Source: Streptomyces aureus
Lineage (GTDB): Bacteria; Actinomycetota; Actinomycetes; Streptomycetales; Streptomycetaceae
NCBI RefSeq assembly: GCF_000725495.1
Contig: NZ_JNZD01000024.1
Coordinates: 1 to 64,000 of the forward strand
Direction: 5' to 3'
Length of the DNA: 64,000 nucleotides
The position numbers were made by a program, and so were the translations under genes. The notes under the pieces are model-generated. The model made no database searches, was not told where the DNA came from, and saw nothing but the letters and a program-made list of their open reading frames with translations. Of this stretch, positions 1-8,822 are shown in pieces. The number at the start of each line of letters is the position of its first letter. Within the stretch, counting starts at the first letter, position 1.

Positions 1-43
1 CGGCCCCAGACCTGCGTACTGGGCGTACTCGGGTCTGGGGCCG
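1..43. terminator. GC-rich hairpin terminator
   Basis: A perfect 12-bp inverted repeat (cggccccagacc at 1-12, ggtctggggccg at 32-43) encloses a 19-nt loop. It lies 57 nt beyond the stop of the minus-strand SanA-like gene and probably ends that transcript, and perhaps a plus-strand gene left of the window. There is no U tract, as is usual in Streptomyces. Confidence 0.6.
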
Positions 44-100
44 GTGCGGCGAGAGGGCGTGCATGGCGTCGCCGGGCAGACGGGAATTGTCAGACAGGCT

Positions 101-823
101 CTAGCGGGCCGACGCCAGGGCCCGGGTCACCCCGTGCTCCTTCCGGCCGAGGAACTGCGGATCCGGCCGGAACACCGCGTCCAGCGCGGCCTTGCCCGCC
201 GCGAAGATCTCCCGGGTGTTGCCGTAGTACCAGGTGACGTCCTGCTTGGCGGCCACGCCGATGCCGTACGAGCGCACGCCCGCCGCCCGGCACAGGGCCA
301 GGGCACGCCGGATGTGGAAGTCCTGGCTGATCAGGACGGCCTCGTGGACACCGAAGATCTTCCGGGCGCGGACGCAGGAGTCCCAGGTGTCGAAGCCGGC
401 GTAGTCGCTGACGATCCGCCGGCCGGGCACCCCGTGCGCGGTGAGGTAGGCGCGCATCGCGTCGGGCTCGTCGTAGTCCTTGCGGCTGTTGTCGCCGGTC
501 ACCAGGACGACCTCGATCCGGCCGGCCCGGTAGAGCTTCGCGGCCGCGTCCAGCCGGTGGGCGAGATACGGGGACGGCTCGCCGTCCCACAGTCCCGCTC
601 CGAAGACGATCGCCACCTCGGTGCGCGGGGCGTCCGCCGTCGTCCGCAGCCGGTCGCCCGTCGACAGCCGGAGCCAGGTCGCCGGGAGCAGCGCCAGCAC
701 GCACAGGACCATCAGCGCCCGCACGGCCCGCCGCCGCCCCCGGCGGGTCCGCGGCAGCGCCGGCAACCGCGGCAGACGGGGCCGGCGCAGGACCGGACGC
801 TCGGGGCGCGGCAGACGCGGCAT
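101..823 (-). CDS. SanA/YdcF-like DUF218 membrane protein
   Basis: Encodes about 240 aa. A basic, Arg/Pro-rich N-terminus is followed by one hydrophobic segment (about residues 34-50), then a DUF218 domain recognisable by AIVFGAGLWDGEPSPYLAHR, VLVTGDN, DTWDSC and ISQDFHIRRAL. Family members (E. coli SanA, YdcF) are single-pass envelope proteins linked to barrier function and vancomycin exclusion; the biochemical activity is not established, so a cell-wall role here is inference. The open frame continues upstream to 1084, but that part is low-complexity and non-conserved, so the ATG at 823 in front of MPRLPRPERP is chosen. It is transcribed away from the CbiX-like gene; the 284-bp gap must hold both promoters. 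Confidence 0.85.
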   Translation of the reverse strand: MPRLPRPERPVLRRPRLPRLPALPRTRRGRRRAVRALMVLCVLALLPATWLRLSTGDRLRTTADAPRTEVAIVFGAGLWDGEPSPYLAHRLDAAAKLYRAGRIEVVLVTGDNSRKDYDEPDAMRAYLTAHGVPGRRIVSDYAGFDTWDSCVRARKIFGVHEAVLISQDFHIRRALALCRAAGVRSYGIGVAAKQDVTWYYGNTREIFAAGKAALDAVFRPDPQFLGRKEHGVTRALASAR

Positions 824-1107
824 GATCGGTGTCCCCCCAGATGTCGTGACGCGCGACGGCCCACGGCCCCCGCGTGCGGCCGGGTTCGTGCCGGATCCCA
901 CGCCGGGGTCCGGCGTTCCCGTCCGACAGGTGAAGACGCATCGTAAGGTCGTCCGGTTCGCCCGGACGCGCGGACCCCCGCCGCCGGAGGGGCGGGAGCC
1001 GCAGGTCGCGCCCCTCACACCGGGCCGCGGCCGTCCGGTGGACCACTGGAAAACGTCCGACATACCCGTGCAACGGCCCGGCAACCTGCTGCCGCCAGGA
1101 TCGACCC
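824..1107. promoter_or_regulatory. Divergent intergenic region
   Basis: This 284-bp gap separates the SanA-like gene (minus) from the CbiX-like gene (plus). It must carry both promoters. I see no convincing -35/-10 pair or operator. Confidence 0.3.
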
Positions 1108-2040
1108 ATGACGGCCTCGAACCCCGCTCGTGACGCGTTCTCCCAAGGCCCCGACGGTCCGCCGCCGCGCGGCACCGGCCCCGAGGGCCACCCGGACGGC
1201 CACCTTGACAGCGCCGCCCAGCTCATGAACCGGATCGCCGGGCAGCTCGGCAGCCGGCTCGGTCTCGTGGCGCCGGACGGCACCCGCCGCCCGCCGCCGC
1301 CCGCCCTCGTCCTGGTCGCCCACGGCAGCCGCGACCCGCGCGCGCTCGCCACCGTGCACAGCCTGATCGAACGCGTCCGCGAGCTGCGCCCGTACCTGTC
1401 CGTGCGCCTCGGCCACATCGAGCTGAACGAGCCGCTCCTCGACGACACCCTCGCCTCCCTGGCCGGCCGCCAGGACGCCGTCCTGGTCCCGCTGCTCCTC
1501 GGCCGCGGCTACCACGTCCGGCGCGACATCCCCGAGGCCGTCGCCGCCGTCCCCGGACTGCGCGCCCGCGTCGCCGCCCCGCTCGGCCCGCACCCGCTGC
1601 TCGTCGAGACCCTCTACGCCCGTCTCGTCGAGGCCGGATGGCGCACCCGCACGAGCGACTCCGTCCGCCGCGCGAGCGCCGTCGTCCTCGCCTCCGCCGG
1701 GTCCCGCGCCCCGGACTCGGCCGCCGACACCCGCCGTACCGCCCAGCTGCTCGCCGAACGCCTCGGCGTCCCGGTCGTCCCGGCGTACGCCTCCGCCGCC
1801 GCGCCCACCGTGTCGGCCGCCGTGCGCTCCCTCGCCGCCCGGGGCCGCCACCGGATCGCCGTCGCCTCGTACTTCACCGCTCCGGGACGCTTCGCCACGC
1901 AGGCCGGCGAGGAGGCCCCCTGGATCCGCTCCGAACCGCTCGGCGACCACCCGGCGATGGCCCGTCTCGTCCTGCACCGTTACGACCAGGCCGTCGCGGC
2001 CCCCGGGTCCGCCGCGGAGCGCACCCTCATCTCCGCCTGA
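1108..2040 (+). CDS. CbiX/SirB-type sirohydrochlorin chelatase-like protein
   Basis: 310 aa. A dispensable-looking 60-residue leader precedes two tandem CbiX-like halves. The first carries VAHGSRDPR (His72) and RGYHVRRDIPE (His136), the pair that usually binds the chelated metal. The second half keeps the fold pattern (SAGSRAPDSAADTRRTAQLL) but has lost the histidine. Family members insert Co2+ or Fe2+ into sirohydrochlorin for cobalamin or siroheme. The neighbours (dgt, dnaG) do not suggest a dedicated operon, so the natural metal is unknown. It is plus-strand and 117 bp upstream of dgt. Confidence 0.8.
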   Translation: MTASNPARDAFSQGPDGPPPRGTGPEGHPDGHLDSAAQLMNRIAGQLGSRLGLVAPDGTRRPPPPALVLVAHGSRDPRALATVHSLIERVRELRPYLSVRLGHIELNEPLLDDTLASLAGRQDAVLVPLLLGRGYHVRRDIPEAVAAVPGLRARVAAPLGPHPLLVETLYARLVEAGWRTRTSDSVRRASAVVLASAGSRAPDSAADTRRTAQLLAERLGVPVVPAYASAAAPTVSAAVRSLAARGRHRIAVASYFTAPGRFATQAGEEAPWIRSEPLGDHPAMARLVLHRYDQAVAAPGSAAERTLISA

Positions 2041-2145
2041 ACCCCGCGCGGCCACCGGGCTCGGTCTCCGCCCGGACCCGGTCCGCCTCCCCGGGGCCGG
2101 CGCCGCCCCACCGACGCCCGCGCCCCGATTGTCACCGCCTGCGTC

Positions 2146-2151
2146 TACTGT
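2146..2151 (+). promoter_or_regulatory. Candidate -10 box of leaderless dgt transcript
   Basis: TACTGT lies 6 nt before the dgt ATG with no Shine-Dalgarno sequence, the layout of a leaderless mRNA. No good -35 hexamer is visible at 17-18 nt. Confidence 0.4.
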
Positions 2152-2157
2152 CGGTCC

Positions 2158-3585
2158 ATGGAAGGCATGGCACCGAGGACCGAAGAGACCGCACCGCAGG
2201 CACACGAGAACCACACACCTCACACCCCCCACGACGCGTACGACGTGTCCGCCGTCGAGCGCTGGGCCGCCGAGCCCGACAAACGGCCGGGCCGTACCGC
2301 CTTCCAGCGCGACCGCGCCCGCGTGCTGCACTCCGCGGCCCTGCGCCGCCTCGCCGGCAAGACCCAGGTCGTCACCCCCGGCACCCTTCCCCAGGTGCTC
2401 GGCGCCGCCGGATCGGGCGGCGCGCCCATCCAGGTGTGGGACGCCAGCCCGCGGACCCGGCTGACCCACTCCCTGGAGTGCGCCCAGGTCGGCCGCGAGC
2501 TCGGCGCCGCCCTCGGCTGCGACCCGGACCTGGTCGAGGCGGCCTGCCTCTCGCACGACCTCGGACACCCGCCCTTCGGGCACAACGGCGAACAGGCGCT
2601 CAACGAATTCGCCGAGGACTGCGGCGGGTTCGAGGGCAACGCCCAGTCGCTGCGGCTGCTCACCCGCATCGAGCCCAAGCGCTTCGTGCGCAGCGACATG
2701 GTCACCTCGTCCTCCGCCACCGGGGGCGACGACCTCGTCAGCGTCGGGCTCAACCTCACCCGCGCCGCCCTCGACGCCGCCACCAAGTACCCGTGGCCGA
2801 GAGGTGCCCGTCCGGACGATCCGAAGTCGCCGAAATTCGGGGTCTACGAGGACGACCGCCCGGTGTTCGACTGGATCCGCAAGGGCGCCCCCGGCACCCG
2901 CACGTGCTTCGAGGCCCAGGTGATGGACTGGGCCGACGACGTGGCCTACTCGGTGCACGACATCGAGGACGGCCTGCACGCGGGCCACCTCGACCCCGCC
3001 GCCCTGCTCGCGGGCCCCGAACGCCGGGAGATCTTCGCCGTCGCCGTCGGGAGGTACACGCCGGACGACACCGATCCGGCCGAGCTGGCCGAGGCCCTCG
3101 ACCGGCTCCTCGGCCAGGAGTGGTGGCCGCACGGATACGACGGTTCGGCCGTCGCGCAGGCCCGGCTCAAGGACGCCACCAGCCAGCTCATCGGCCGTTT
3201 CTGCCTGGCCGCTGAGGGCGCCACCCGCGCCCGGTACGGCAGCGGACGCCTCACCCGGTACGCGGCGGAACTGGTCGTCCCGCGGGCCGCCCGGCTGGAG
3301 TGCGCCGTCCTCAAGGCGGTCGCCGACCGGTACGTGATGCAGCGCGCCGAGCAGGAGCTGCTCCGGGCCGACCAACGGATCGTCGTCGCCGAACTGGCCG
3401 AGGCGCTCACCGCCCGCGCCCCCGAGGTGTTGGACCCCCAGTTCCGGGCACTGTTCGAGCACGCGGCCGACGACCGCGCCCGCAAGCGCGTGATCGTGGA
3501 CCAGATCGCATCTCTCACGGATGCCTCGGCGCGTTCCCTGCACCTCAGACTCACCACGCGTTCCCATGGAGACGGACAGATGTGA
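2158..3585 (+). CDS. dgt: Deoxyguanosinetriphosphate triphosphohydrolase-like HD protein
   Basis: 475 aa. It is an HD-domain dNTP triphosphohydrolase: RLTHSLE (His104), [15 protein letters not shown] (His133-Asp134, His137, His142) and a downstream [17 protein letters not shown] (metal Asp). It is expected to cleave dNTPs to nucleoside plus triphosphate, affecting dNTP pools and replication fidelity. The start is the ATG at 2158; an alternative ATG three codons later is possible. There is no ribosome binding site, and TACTGT ends 6 nt upstream, so a leaderless mRNA is likely. The gene sits in the same orientation as the flavoprotein gene and dnaG, an arrangement conserved in streptomycetes as far as I recall. 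Confidence 0.9.
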   Translation: MEGMAPRTEETAPQAHENHTPHTPHDAYDVSAVERWAAEPDKRPGRTAFQRDRARVLHSAALRRLAGKTQVVTPGTLPQVLGAAGSGGAPIQVWDASPRTRLTHSLECAQVGRELGAALGCDPDLVEAACLSHDLGHPPFGHNGEQALNEFAEDCGGFEGNAQSLRLLTRIEPKRFVRSDMVTSSSATGGDDLVSVGLNLTRAALDAATKYPWPRGARPDDPKSPKFGVYEDDRPVFDWIRKGAPGTRTCFEAQVMDWADDVAYSVHDIEDGLHAGHLDPAALLAGPERREIFAVAVGRYTPDDTDPAELAEALDRLLGQEWWPHGYDGSAVAQARLKDATSQLIGRFCLAAEGATRARYGSGRLTRYAAELVVPRAARLECAVLKAVADRYVMQRAEQELLRADQRIVVAELAEALTARAPEVLDPQFRALFEHAADDRARKRVIVDQIASLTDASARSLHLRLTTRSHGDGQM

Positions 3586-3678
3586 CCCTGCGTGGCCTGA
3601 TCGGGCCACCACCCCTTCCCGCATCACGCTCCGTGCGGGAGGCTCGCACATGGCGACATCCTTACGAGGAGGCATCAA

Positions 3679-4944
3679 GTGGTCGACGCGGATCAGACAT
3701 TCGTCATCGTCGGAGGGGGCCTGGCAGGCGCCAAGGCGGCCGAGACGCTCCGAGCGGAGGGCTTCACCGGCCGGGTGATACTGATCTGCGACGAGCGCGA
3801 CCACCCGTACGAACGACCGCCGCTGTCCAAGGGCTACCTCCTCGGCAAGGAGGAGCGCGACAGCGTCTTCGTGCACGAACCCGCCTGGTACGCGCAGAAC
3901 GACATCGAGCTGCACCTCGGCCAGACCGTCGTCGCGATCGACCGGGCGGCCAAGTCCGTCCGCTTCGGCGACGACGGCACCCTCGTCCACTACGACAAGC
4001 TGCTCCTGGTCACCGGCGCCGAGCCGCGCCGCCTGGACGTCCCGGGCACCGGGCTGCTGGGCGTCCACCATCTGCGCCGCCTCGCCCACGCCGAGCGCCT
4101 CAAGGGCGTCCTGTCCGCGCTGGGCCGGGACAACGGCCACCTCGTGATCGCCGGCGCCGGCTGGATCGGCCTGGAGGTCGCCGCCGCGGCCCGCGGGTAC
4201 GGCGCCGAGGTCACCGTCGTCGAACCCGCGGCGACCCCCCTGCACAACGTCCTCGGCCCCGAGCTCGGCGAGCTCTTCGCCGAACTGCACGGCGAGCACG
4301 GGGTCCGCTTCCACTTCGGCGCCCAGCTCACCGAGATCGTCGGCCAGGACGGCGTGGTGCTGGCCGCCCGCACCGACGACGGCGAGGAGCACCCCGCGCA
4401 CGCCGTCCTCGCGGCCATCGGTGCCGCCCCGCGCACCGGACTCGCCGAGGCCGCGGGCCTGGAGATGGCCGACCGCGCGCACGGCGGCGGCATCGCGGTC
4501 GACGAACAGCTGCGCACCTCCGACCCCGACATCTACGCCGCCGGTGACGTCGCCTCCTTCCCGCACGGCCTGTTCGACACCCGGCTGCGCGTCGAGCACT
4601 GGGCCAACGCCCTCAACGGCGGACCGGCCGCCGCCCGCTCGATGCTGGGCCGCGGGGCGGCCTACGACCGGGTGCCCTACTTCTTCTCCGACCAGTACGA
4701 CCTGGGCATGGAGTACTCGGGCTGGGCGCCCCCGGGGTCGTACGACCAGGTGGTGATCCGCGGCGACGCGGGCAAGCGCGAGTTCATCGCGTTCTGGGTG
4801 AAGGAGGGCAGGGTGCTGGCCGGGATGAACGTGAACGTGTGGGACGTCACGGACCCGATCCAGCGGATGATCCGTTCCCGGGCCGCGGTGGACACCGACG
4901 CCCTCGCCGACCCGCACGTCCCGCTGGAGAGCCTGGCCCCCTGA
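3679..4944 (+). CDS. FAD-dependent NAD(P)H oxidoreductase, ferredoxin-reductase type
   Basis: 421 aa. The N-terminal FAD-binding Rossmann motif is VIVGGGLAGAKAAETLR (residues 9-25), the NAD(P) motif is VIAGAGWIGLEVAAAARG near residue 153, and the second FAD contact is DIYAAGDVASFPH near 285. The C-terminal domain (FFSDQYDLGMEYSGWAP) is typical of reductases that feed Rieske oxygenases, cytochromes P450 or ferredoxins (rhodocoxin/putidaredoxin reductase class). The redox partner is not encoded nearby. The GTG start at 3679 is supported by AGGAGG 8 nt upstream. A perfect 19-bp hairpin follows the stop. Confidence 0.88.
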   Translation: MVDADQTFVIVGGGLAGAKAAETLRAEGFTGRVILICDERDHPYERPPLSKGYLLGKEERDSVFVHEPAWYAQNDIELHLGQTVVAIDRAAKSVRFGDDGTLVHYDKLLLVTGAEPRRLDVPGTGLLGVHHLRRLAHAERLKGVLSALGRDNGHLVIAGAGWIGLEVAAAARGYGAEVTVVEPAATPLHNVLGPELGELFAELHGEHGVRFHFGAQLTEIVGQDGVVLAARTDDGEEHPAHAVLAAIGAAPRTGLAEAAGLEMADRAHGGGIAVDEQLRTSDPDIYAAGDVASFPHGLFDTRLRVEHWANALNGGPAAARSMLGRGAAYDRVPYFFSDQYDLGMEYSGWAPPGSYDQVVIRGDAGKREFIAFWVKEGRVLAGMNVNVWDVTDPIQRMIRSRAAVDTDALADPHVPLESLAP

Positions 4945-4955
4945 CGGGCCCGCCC

Positions 4956-5004
4956 ACGCCGTCCCGCGCCCGCCGCCCGTCCGGTGGCGGGCGCGGGACG
5001 GCGT
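4956..5004 (+). terminator. Strong 19-bp hairpin terminator
   Basis: Perfect 19-bp stem (arms 4956-4974 and 4986-5004) with an 11-nt loop, 11 nt past the flavoprotein stop. It separates this gene from dnaG. Confidence 0.8.
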
Positions 5005-5040
5005 CCGCGTCCTCGCCTTGCCCGATGACGGCCTCCGCCC

Positions 5041-5150
5041 TGTCCGCCGTGCCGGGGGACGCGTTCCGCACCGTCCGCCGTGCCGGGGACCGCTTTTGCC
5101 CTGTCCACCGTGCCGGTGGGCGGCTTCCGCCTCGTCCGCCGCGCCGTGGA
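5041..5150. repeat. Four degenerate 31-bp tandem repeats
   Basis: Copies of (c/t)gtccgccgtgccgg start at 5041, 5072, 5102 and 5133, spaced 31, 30 and 31 nt. They lie in the gap between the flavoprotein terminator and dnaG and are not obviously coding. Confidence 0.55.
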
Positions 5151-5220
5151 TTCCAGGGGGTGAGCGACGTTCCCGTGGGACGCCCGTCCCGCCCGCCCCG
5201 GGAGTGTCGGTGCGGCCCCG

Positions 5221-5226
5221 TAGAAT
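5221..5226 (+). promoter_or_regulatory. Candidate -10 box of leaderless dnaG transcript
   Basis: TAGAAT, a near-consensus -10, ends 6 nt before the GTG of dnaG, and no Shine-Dalgarno sequence is present. The region 17-18 nt upstream does not resemble a -35. Confidence 0.5.
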
Positions 5227-5232
5227 CACCTC

Positions 5233-7140
5233 GTGGCAGGCAGGATCAATGACGAGGACGTGAAGGCGGTTCGGGACGCGGTCCCGATCGACGCCGTGGT
5301 GTCCGAGTACCTCCAGCTGCGCAACGCGGGCGGCGGCAACCTCAAGGGCCTGTGCCCCTTCCACGACGAGAAGTCACCGTCGTTCCAGGTCAGCCCCAGC
5401 AAGGGCCTCTTCCACTGCTTCGGCTGCCAGGAGGGCGGCGACACCATCACGTTCGTGATGAAGGTCGACCACCTCACCTTCTCCGAGTCCGTCGAGCGCC
5501 TGGCCGCCCAGGCCGGCATCACCCTGCGCTACGAGGAGGGCGGGTACAACCCCGCCCACCAGCGCGGCGAGCGCATCCGCCTGGTCGAGGCGCACAAGGC
5601 GGCCGCGCTCTTCTACACCGAACAGCTCGGCTCCAGCCCCGAGGCCGACACCGGCCGGGCCTTCCTCGCCGAGCGCGGCTTCGACCAGGCCGCCGCCGCC
5701 CACTTCGGCGTCGGCTACAGCCCCCAGGGCTGGGACCACCTCACCCGGTATCTGCGCGGCAAGGGCTTCACCGACAAGGAACTGCTCCTGTCCGGTCTCG
5801 CCCAGGAGGGCCGCCGGGGCCCCATCGACCGCTTCCGCGGCCGCCTCATGTGGCCCATCCGCGACATCGGCGGGGACGTCGTCGGCTTCGGCGCCCGCAA
5901 GCTGTACGAGGCCGACAACGGACCGAAGTACCTGAACACGCCCGACACCGCGATCTACAGGAAGTCCCAGGTCCTTTACGGCATCGACCTCGCCAAGAAG
6001 GACATCGCCAAGAGCAGCCGGGCCGTCGTCGTCGAGGGCTACACCGACGTCATGGCCTGCCACCTGGCCGGGATCACCACGGCCATCGCCACCTGCGGCA
6101 CGGCGTTCGGCGGCGACCACATCAAGATCCTCCGCCGGCTCCTCATGGACAACGGCTCGGCCCGGGTGATCTTCACCTTCGACGGCGACGCGGCCGGTCA
6201 GAAGGCCGCCCTGCGCGCCTTCGAGGACGACCAGAAGTTCGCCGCCGAGACGTACATCGCCATCGCGCCCGACGGCATGGACCCCTGCGAACTGCGCCTG
6301 GCCAAGGGCGACGAGGCCGTCGCCGACCTGGTCGAACCCCGCACCCCGCTCTTCGAGTTCGCGCTGCGCCAGATCGTCCTGCGCTACGACCTGGAGACCC
6401 CGGCCGGACGCGCCGCCGCCCTGGACGAGGCCGCCCCGGTCGTCGCCCGCATCAAGAACAGCGGCGCCCAGCACGAGGTGGCGGTCCAGCTCGCCGGCAT
6501 GCTCGGCATCCTCGACACCCAGTTCGTTGTCAAGAGGGTGGCCCAGCTGGCCCGTTGGGCCCGCGACCGGGGCGGAGCGGGTCCCGCGCCCACGGGCGGC
6601 CGCCCCCAGCAGGCCTACGCCGCCGCGCCTCAGGCGTCCACCGGCGCGGGACCGGCGCTGACCCTGCGCAACCCCGTCTTCGCCACCGAACGCGAACTGC
6701 TCAAACTCGCCCTCCAGCGGCCCGAGTTGGTCGCCCCCGCGTTCGACGCGTACGGCATGGACGAGTTCACCGCCCCGCCCTACGCCGCCGTGCGCCAGGC
6801 CGTCATGGACGCGGGCGGCGCCGAGTACGGCGTCGAGGACCCCCAGGAGTATCTGGTCCGGGTCCGTGACGCGGCCCCGGACGACACCGTGCGCGCGATG
6901 GTCACCGAGCTCGCCGTCGAGGCGATCCTGCGCAAGACCGTCGACGAGACGTACGCGGGCGACCAGCTCGTCATGGTCCGCCGCCGTGCCGTCGACCGGC
7001 GCATCCGGGACGTCCAGGGCTCCCTCGCGCGGCTGAGCGCGGGCGGCGACCCGGCCCAGCTCGCCGCCGTGCAGAACGAACTGTGGGTGCTCCAGCAGTA
7101 CGGCCAGGCCCTGCGCGAGCGGGGCGCCGAAGCCCTCTGA
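5233..7140 (+). CDS. dnaG: DNA primase
   Basis: 635 aa, normal length for actinobacterial DnaG. The CHC2 zinc ribbon is at residues 41-65 (CPFHDEKSPSF and GLFHCFGC), the RNA polymerase core with TOPRIM motifs VVVEGYTDVMA (about 260-270) and FTFDGDAAGQ (about 313-322), and a C-terminal helicase-interaction domain after about residue 480. It makes RNA primers for Okazaki fragments at the fork with DnaB. The start is the GTG at 5233; a TAGAAT box 6 nt away and no ribosome binding site suggest leaderless translation. The next gene is hrdA; dnaG next to a group 1/2 sigma factor recalls the rpsU-dnaG-rpoD arrangement of other bacteria. Confidence 0.96.
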   Translation: MAGRINDEDVKAVRDAVPIDAVVSEYLQLRNAGGGNLKGLCPFHDEKSPSFQVSPSKGLFHCFGCQEGGDTITFVMKVDHLTFSESVERLAAQAGITLRYEEGGYNPAHQRGERIRLVEAHKAAALFYTEQLGSSPEADTGRAFLAERGFDQAAAAHFGVGYSPQGWDHLTRYLRGKGFTDKELLLSGLAQEGRRGPIDRFRGRLMWPIRDIGGDVVGFGARKLYEADNGPKYLNTPDTAIYRKSQVLYGIDLAKKDIAKSSRAVVVEGYTDVMACHLAGITTAIATCGTAFGGDHIKILRRLLMDNGSARVIFTFDGDAAGQKAALRAFEDDQKFAAETYIAIAPDGMDPCELRLAKGDEAVADLVEPRTPLFEFALRQIVLRYDLETPAGRAAALDEAAPVVARIKNSGAQHEVAVQLAGMLGILDTQFVVKRVAQLARWARDRGGAGPAPTGGRPQQAYAAAPQASTGAGPALTLRNPVFATERELLKLALQRPELVAPAFDAYGMDEFTAPPYAAVRQAVMDAGGAEYGVEDPQEYLVRVRDAAPDDTVRAMVTELAVEAILRKTVDETYAGDQLVMVRRRAVDRRIRDVQGSLARLSAGGDPAQLAAVQNELWVLQQYGQALRERGAEAL

Positions 7141-7562
7141 GGCCCTGCGGCGCTTCCCTCCGACGGCCCTCCGAGCCATGCCGGGGAGGCTCCGGGACGC
7201 GGACCGGCGGGGCCCACGGGGCGCGAAGGGCTCCCGGCGCCGCCGGCGCACATGCCAATCCCTTCTCCCCGATCGAAGGTTTCGTCTCGGCTGAGCTGCG
7301 CACTCGTCCGGGACAGTAACCACGCGGTCACGCACCGGACGCAAAAAGTCACCGCACGCCCCTCGTGGCGGCGATGTGTCGTACTCCACACTGGGGTCCG
7401 GTGCCTGAGTCCTCGGAGCGCGGCCGACCCGCACGCGACGGGTTCCCCATCCCCGCGGTTCCGCCAAACGACTGCGGGATGGACAGCGGCGAGACCGTCG
7501 ACCCCATCCCCGACGTACCGCTGCCGCACGCCCCAGCAGCGACATTCCTGGAGGTCGCCCCC
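7141..7562 (+). promoter_or_regulatory. dnaG-hrdA intergenic region
   Basis: 422 bp with no convincing gene. The first 100 bp hold GC palindromes (ggcgccgccggcgc near 7230), a possible dnaG terminator. The stretch 7250-7400 is relatively AT-rich and probably contains the hrdA promoter, but I cannot assign hexamers. An in-frame extension of hrdA to the ATG at 7365 or 7479 is open but lacks a ribosome binding site and is not conserved in character. Confidence 0.4.
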
Positions 7563-8726
7563 GTGCAGACCCAGACCCTCGCCCAGACAGACAACACCAC
7601 CCGGACGGACGCGGAACCCGGCGGCGTCGGGGCGGTCCCCGCGCAGCGCCAGGCCGCGCACCACCCCGAGGGCGAGCCGGAGGGCCCTCCCGAGGCCCCC
7701 GGAGAGGGGCCCGGGACGGGGGCCGAGGCGGAGGTGGAGACCGAGCCGGAGCCGGAGGTGGAGACCGAGGCCCCCGAACCCGTGGAGCCGGTCCGCCGCG
7801 CCGCCGACACCGGCGGCCCCTCCTCCGATCTGTTCCGCCAGTACCTGCGGGAGATCGGGCGGATCCCGCTGCTCACCGCGGCCGAGGAGGTCGAGCTCGC
7901 CCGCCGCGTGGAGGCCGGCCTGTTCGCCGAGGAGAAGCTGCGGCTCACGCCCGACCTGGACAGCCAGCTCGCCCTCGACCTGGACCGGATCGTCGTCATG
8001 GGCCGCATGGCCAAGCGCCGGCTCATCGAGGCGAACCTGCGGCTCGTGGTCTCCGTGGCCAAGCGGTACGTGGGGCGCGGCCTGACCATGCTCGACCTGG
8101 TCCAGGAGGGCAACCTCGGCCTGATCAGGGCCGTCGAGAAGTTCGACTACGCCCGCGGCTACAAGTTCTCCACGTACGCCACCTGGTGGATCCGGCAGGC
8201 CATGTCACGGGCGCTCGCCGACCAGGCGCGCACCATCCGGGTGCCCGTGCACGTGGTCGAGCTGATCAACCGGGTGGTCCGGGTCCAGCGGCGGATGCTC
8301 CAGGAACGCGGGTACGAGCCCACGCCCGACGAGGTCGCGGCGCAGCTCGACCTACCCGGCGAGCGGGTGAGCGAGGTGCTGCGGCTGGCCCAGGAGCCGG
8401 TGTCCCTGCACGCCCCGGTGGGCGAGGAGGACGACGTGGCCCTCGGGGACCTCATCGAGGACGGCGACGCGGCCTCCCCGGTGGAGTCCGCCGCGTTCCT
8501 GCTGCTCCGGCAGCATCTGGAGGCGGTGCTGTCCACGCTGGGGGAGCGGGAGCGGAAGGTCGTCCAGCTGCGGTACGGGCTCGCGGACGGGCGGCCGCGG
8601 ACGCTGGAGGAGATCGGGCGGATCTTCGGGGTCACGCGGGAGCGGATCCGGCAGATCGAGTCCAAGACGTTGAACAAGCTGCGGGACCATGCGTTCGCGG
8701 ATCAGCTGCGGGGCTATCTGGACTGA
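7563..8726 (+). CDS. hrdA: RNA polymerase sigma-70 family factor, HrdA-like
   Basis: 387 aa from the GTG at 7563, chosen because GGAGG lies 8 nt upstream. Residues 1-85 are an acidic, Pro/Glu-rich tail in place of region 1.1. From about 88: region 1.2 ([16 protein letters not shown]), region 2 with the RpoD signature ([20 protein letters not shown], then [13 protein letters not shown]), region 3 ([12 protein letters not shown]) and region 4.2 ([20 protein letters not shown]). This is a primary-like group 2 sigma factor. The placement beside dnaG matches what I remember of hrdA (SCO2465), and the length fits better than HrdB (over 500 aa) or HrdD (about 330 aa). The exact paralogue assignment is inference. 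Confidence 0.85.
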   Translation: MQTQTLAQTDNTTRTDAEPGGVGAVPAQRQAAHHPEGEPEGPPEAPGEGPGTGAEAEVETEPEPEVETEAPEPVEPVRRAADTGGPSSDLFRQYLREIGRIPLLTAAEEVELARRVEAGLFAEEKLRLTPDLDSQLALDLDRIVVMGRMAKRRLIEANLRLVVSVAKRYVGRGLTMLDLVQEGNLGLIRAVEKFDYARGYKFSTYATWWIRQAMSRALADQARTIRVPVHVVELINRVVRVQRRMLQERGYEPTPDEVAAQLDLPGERVSEVLRLAQEPVSLHAPVGEEDDVALGDLIEDGDAASPVESAAFLLLRQHLEAVLSTLGERERKVVQLRYGLADGRPRTLEEIGRIFGVTRERIRQIESKTLNKLRDHAFADQLRGYLD

Positions 8727-8751
8727 CCCCGGGGGCGTGCCGGAGAGGCCG

Positions 8752-8791
8752 CGGACCCCCGCCGGAGGGGTGAATCTCCGGCGGGGGTCCG
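8752..8791. terminator. Bidirectional 16-bp hairpin terminator
   Basis: Perfect 16-bp stem (8752-8767 with 8776-8791), loop gggtgaat. It sits between the convergent hrdA and ABC-exporter genes and can serve both. Confidence 0.85.
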
Positions 8792-8822
8792 GGAGGCAGG
8801 TGCCTGCGAGGCGGGACGCGCC

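Noticed and set aside
1015..5364. A 1449-codon minus-strand open frame opposite dgt, the flavoprotein and dnaG
   Set aside because: It is a composition artefact: no family features, Gly/Arg/Val-rich throughout, and exactly antisense to three well-supported genes.
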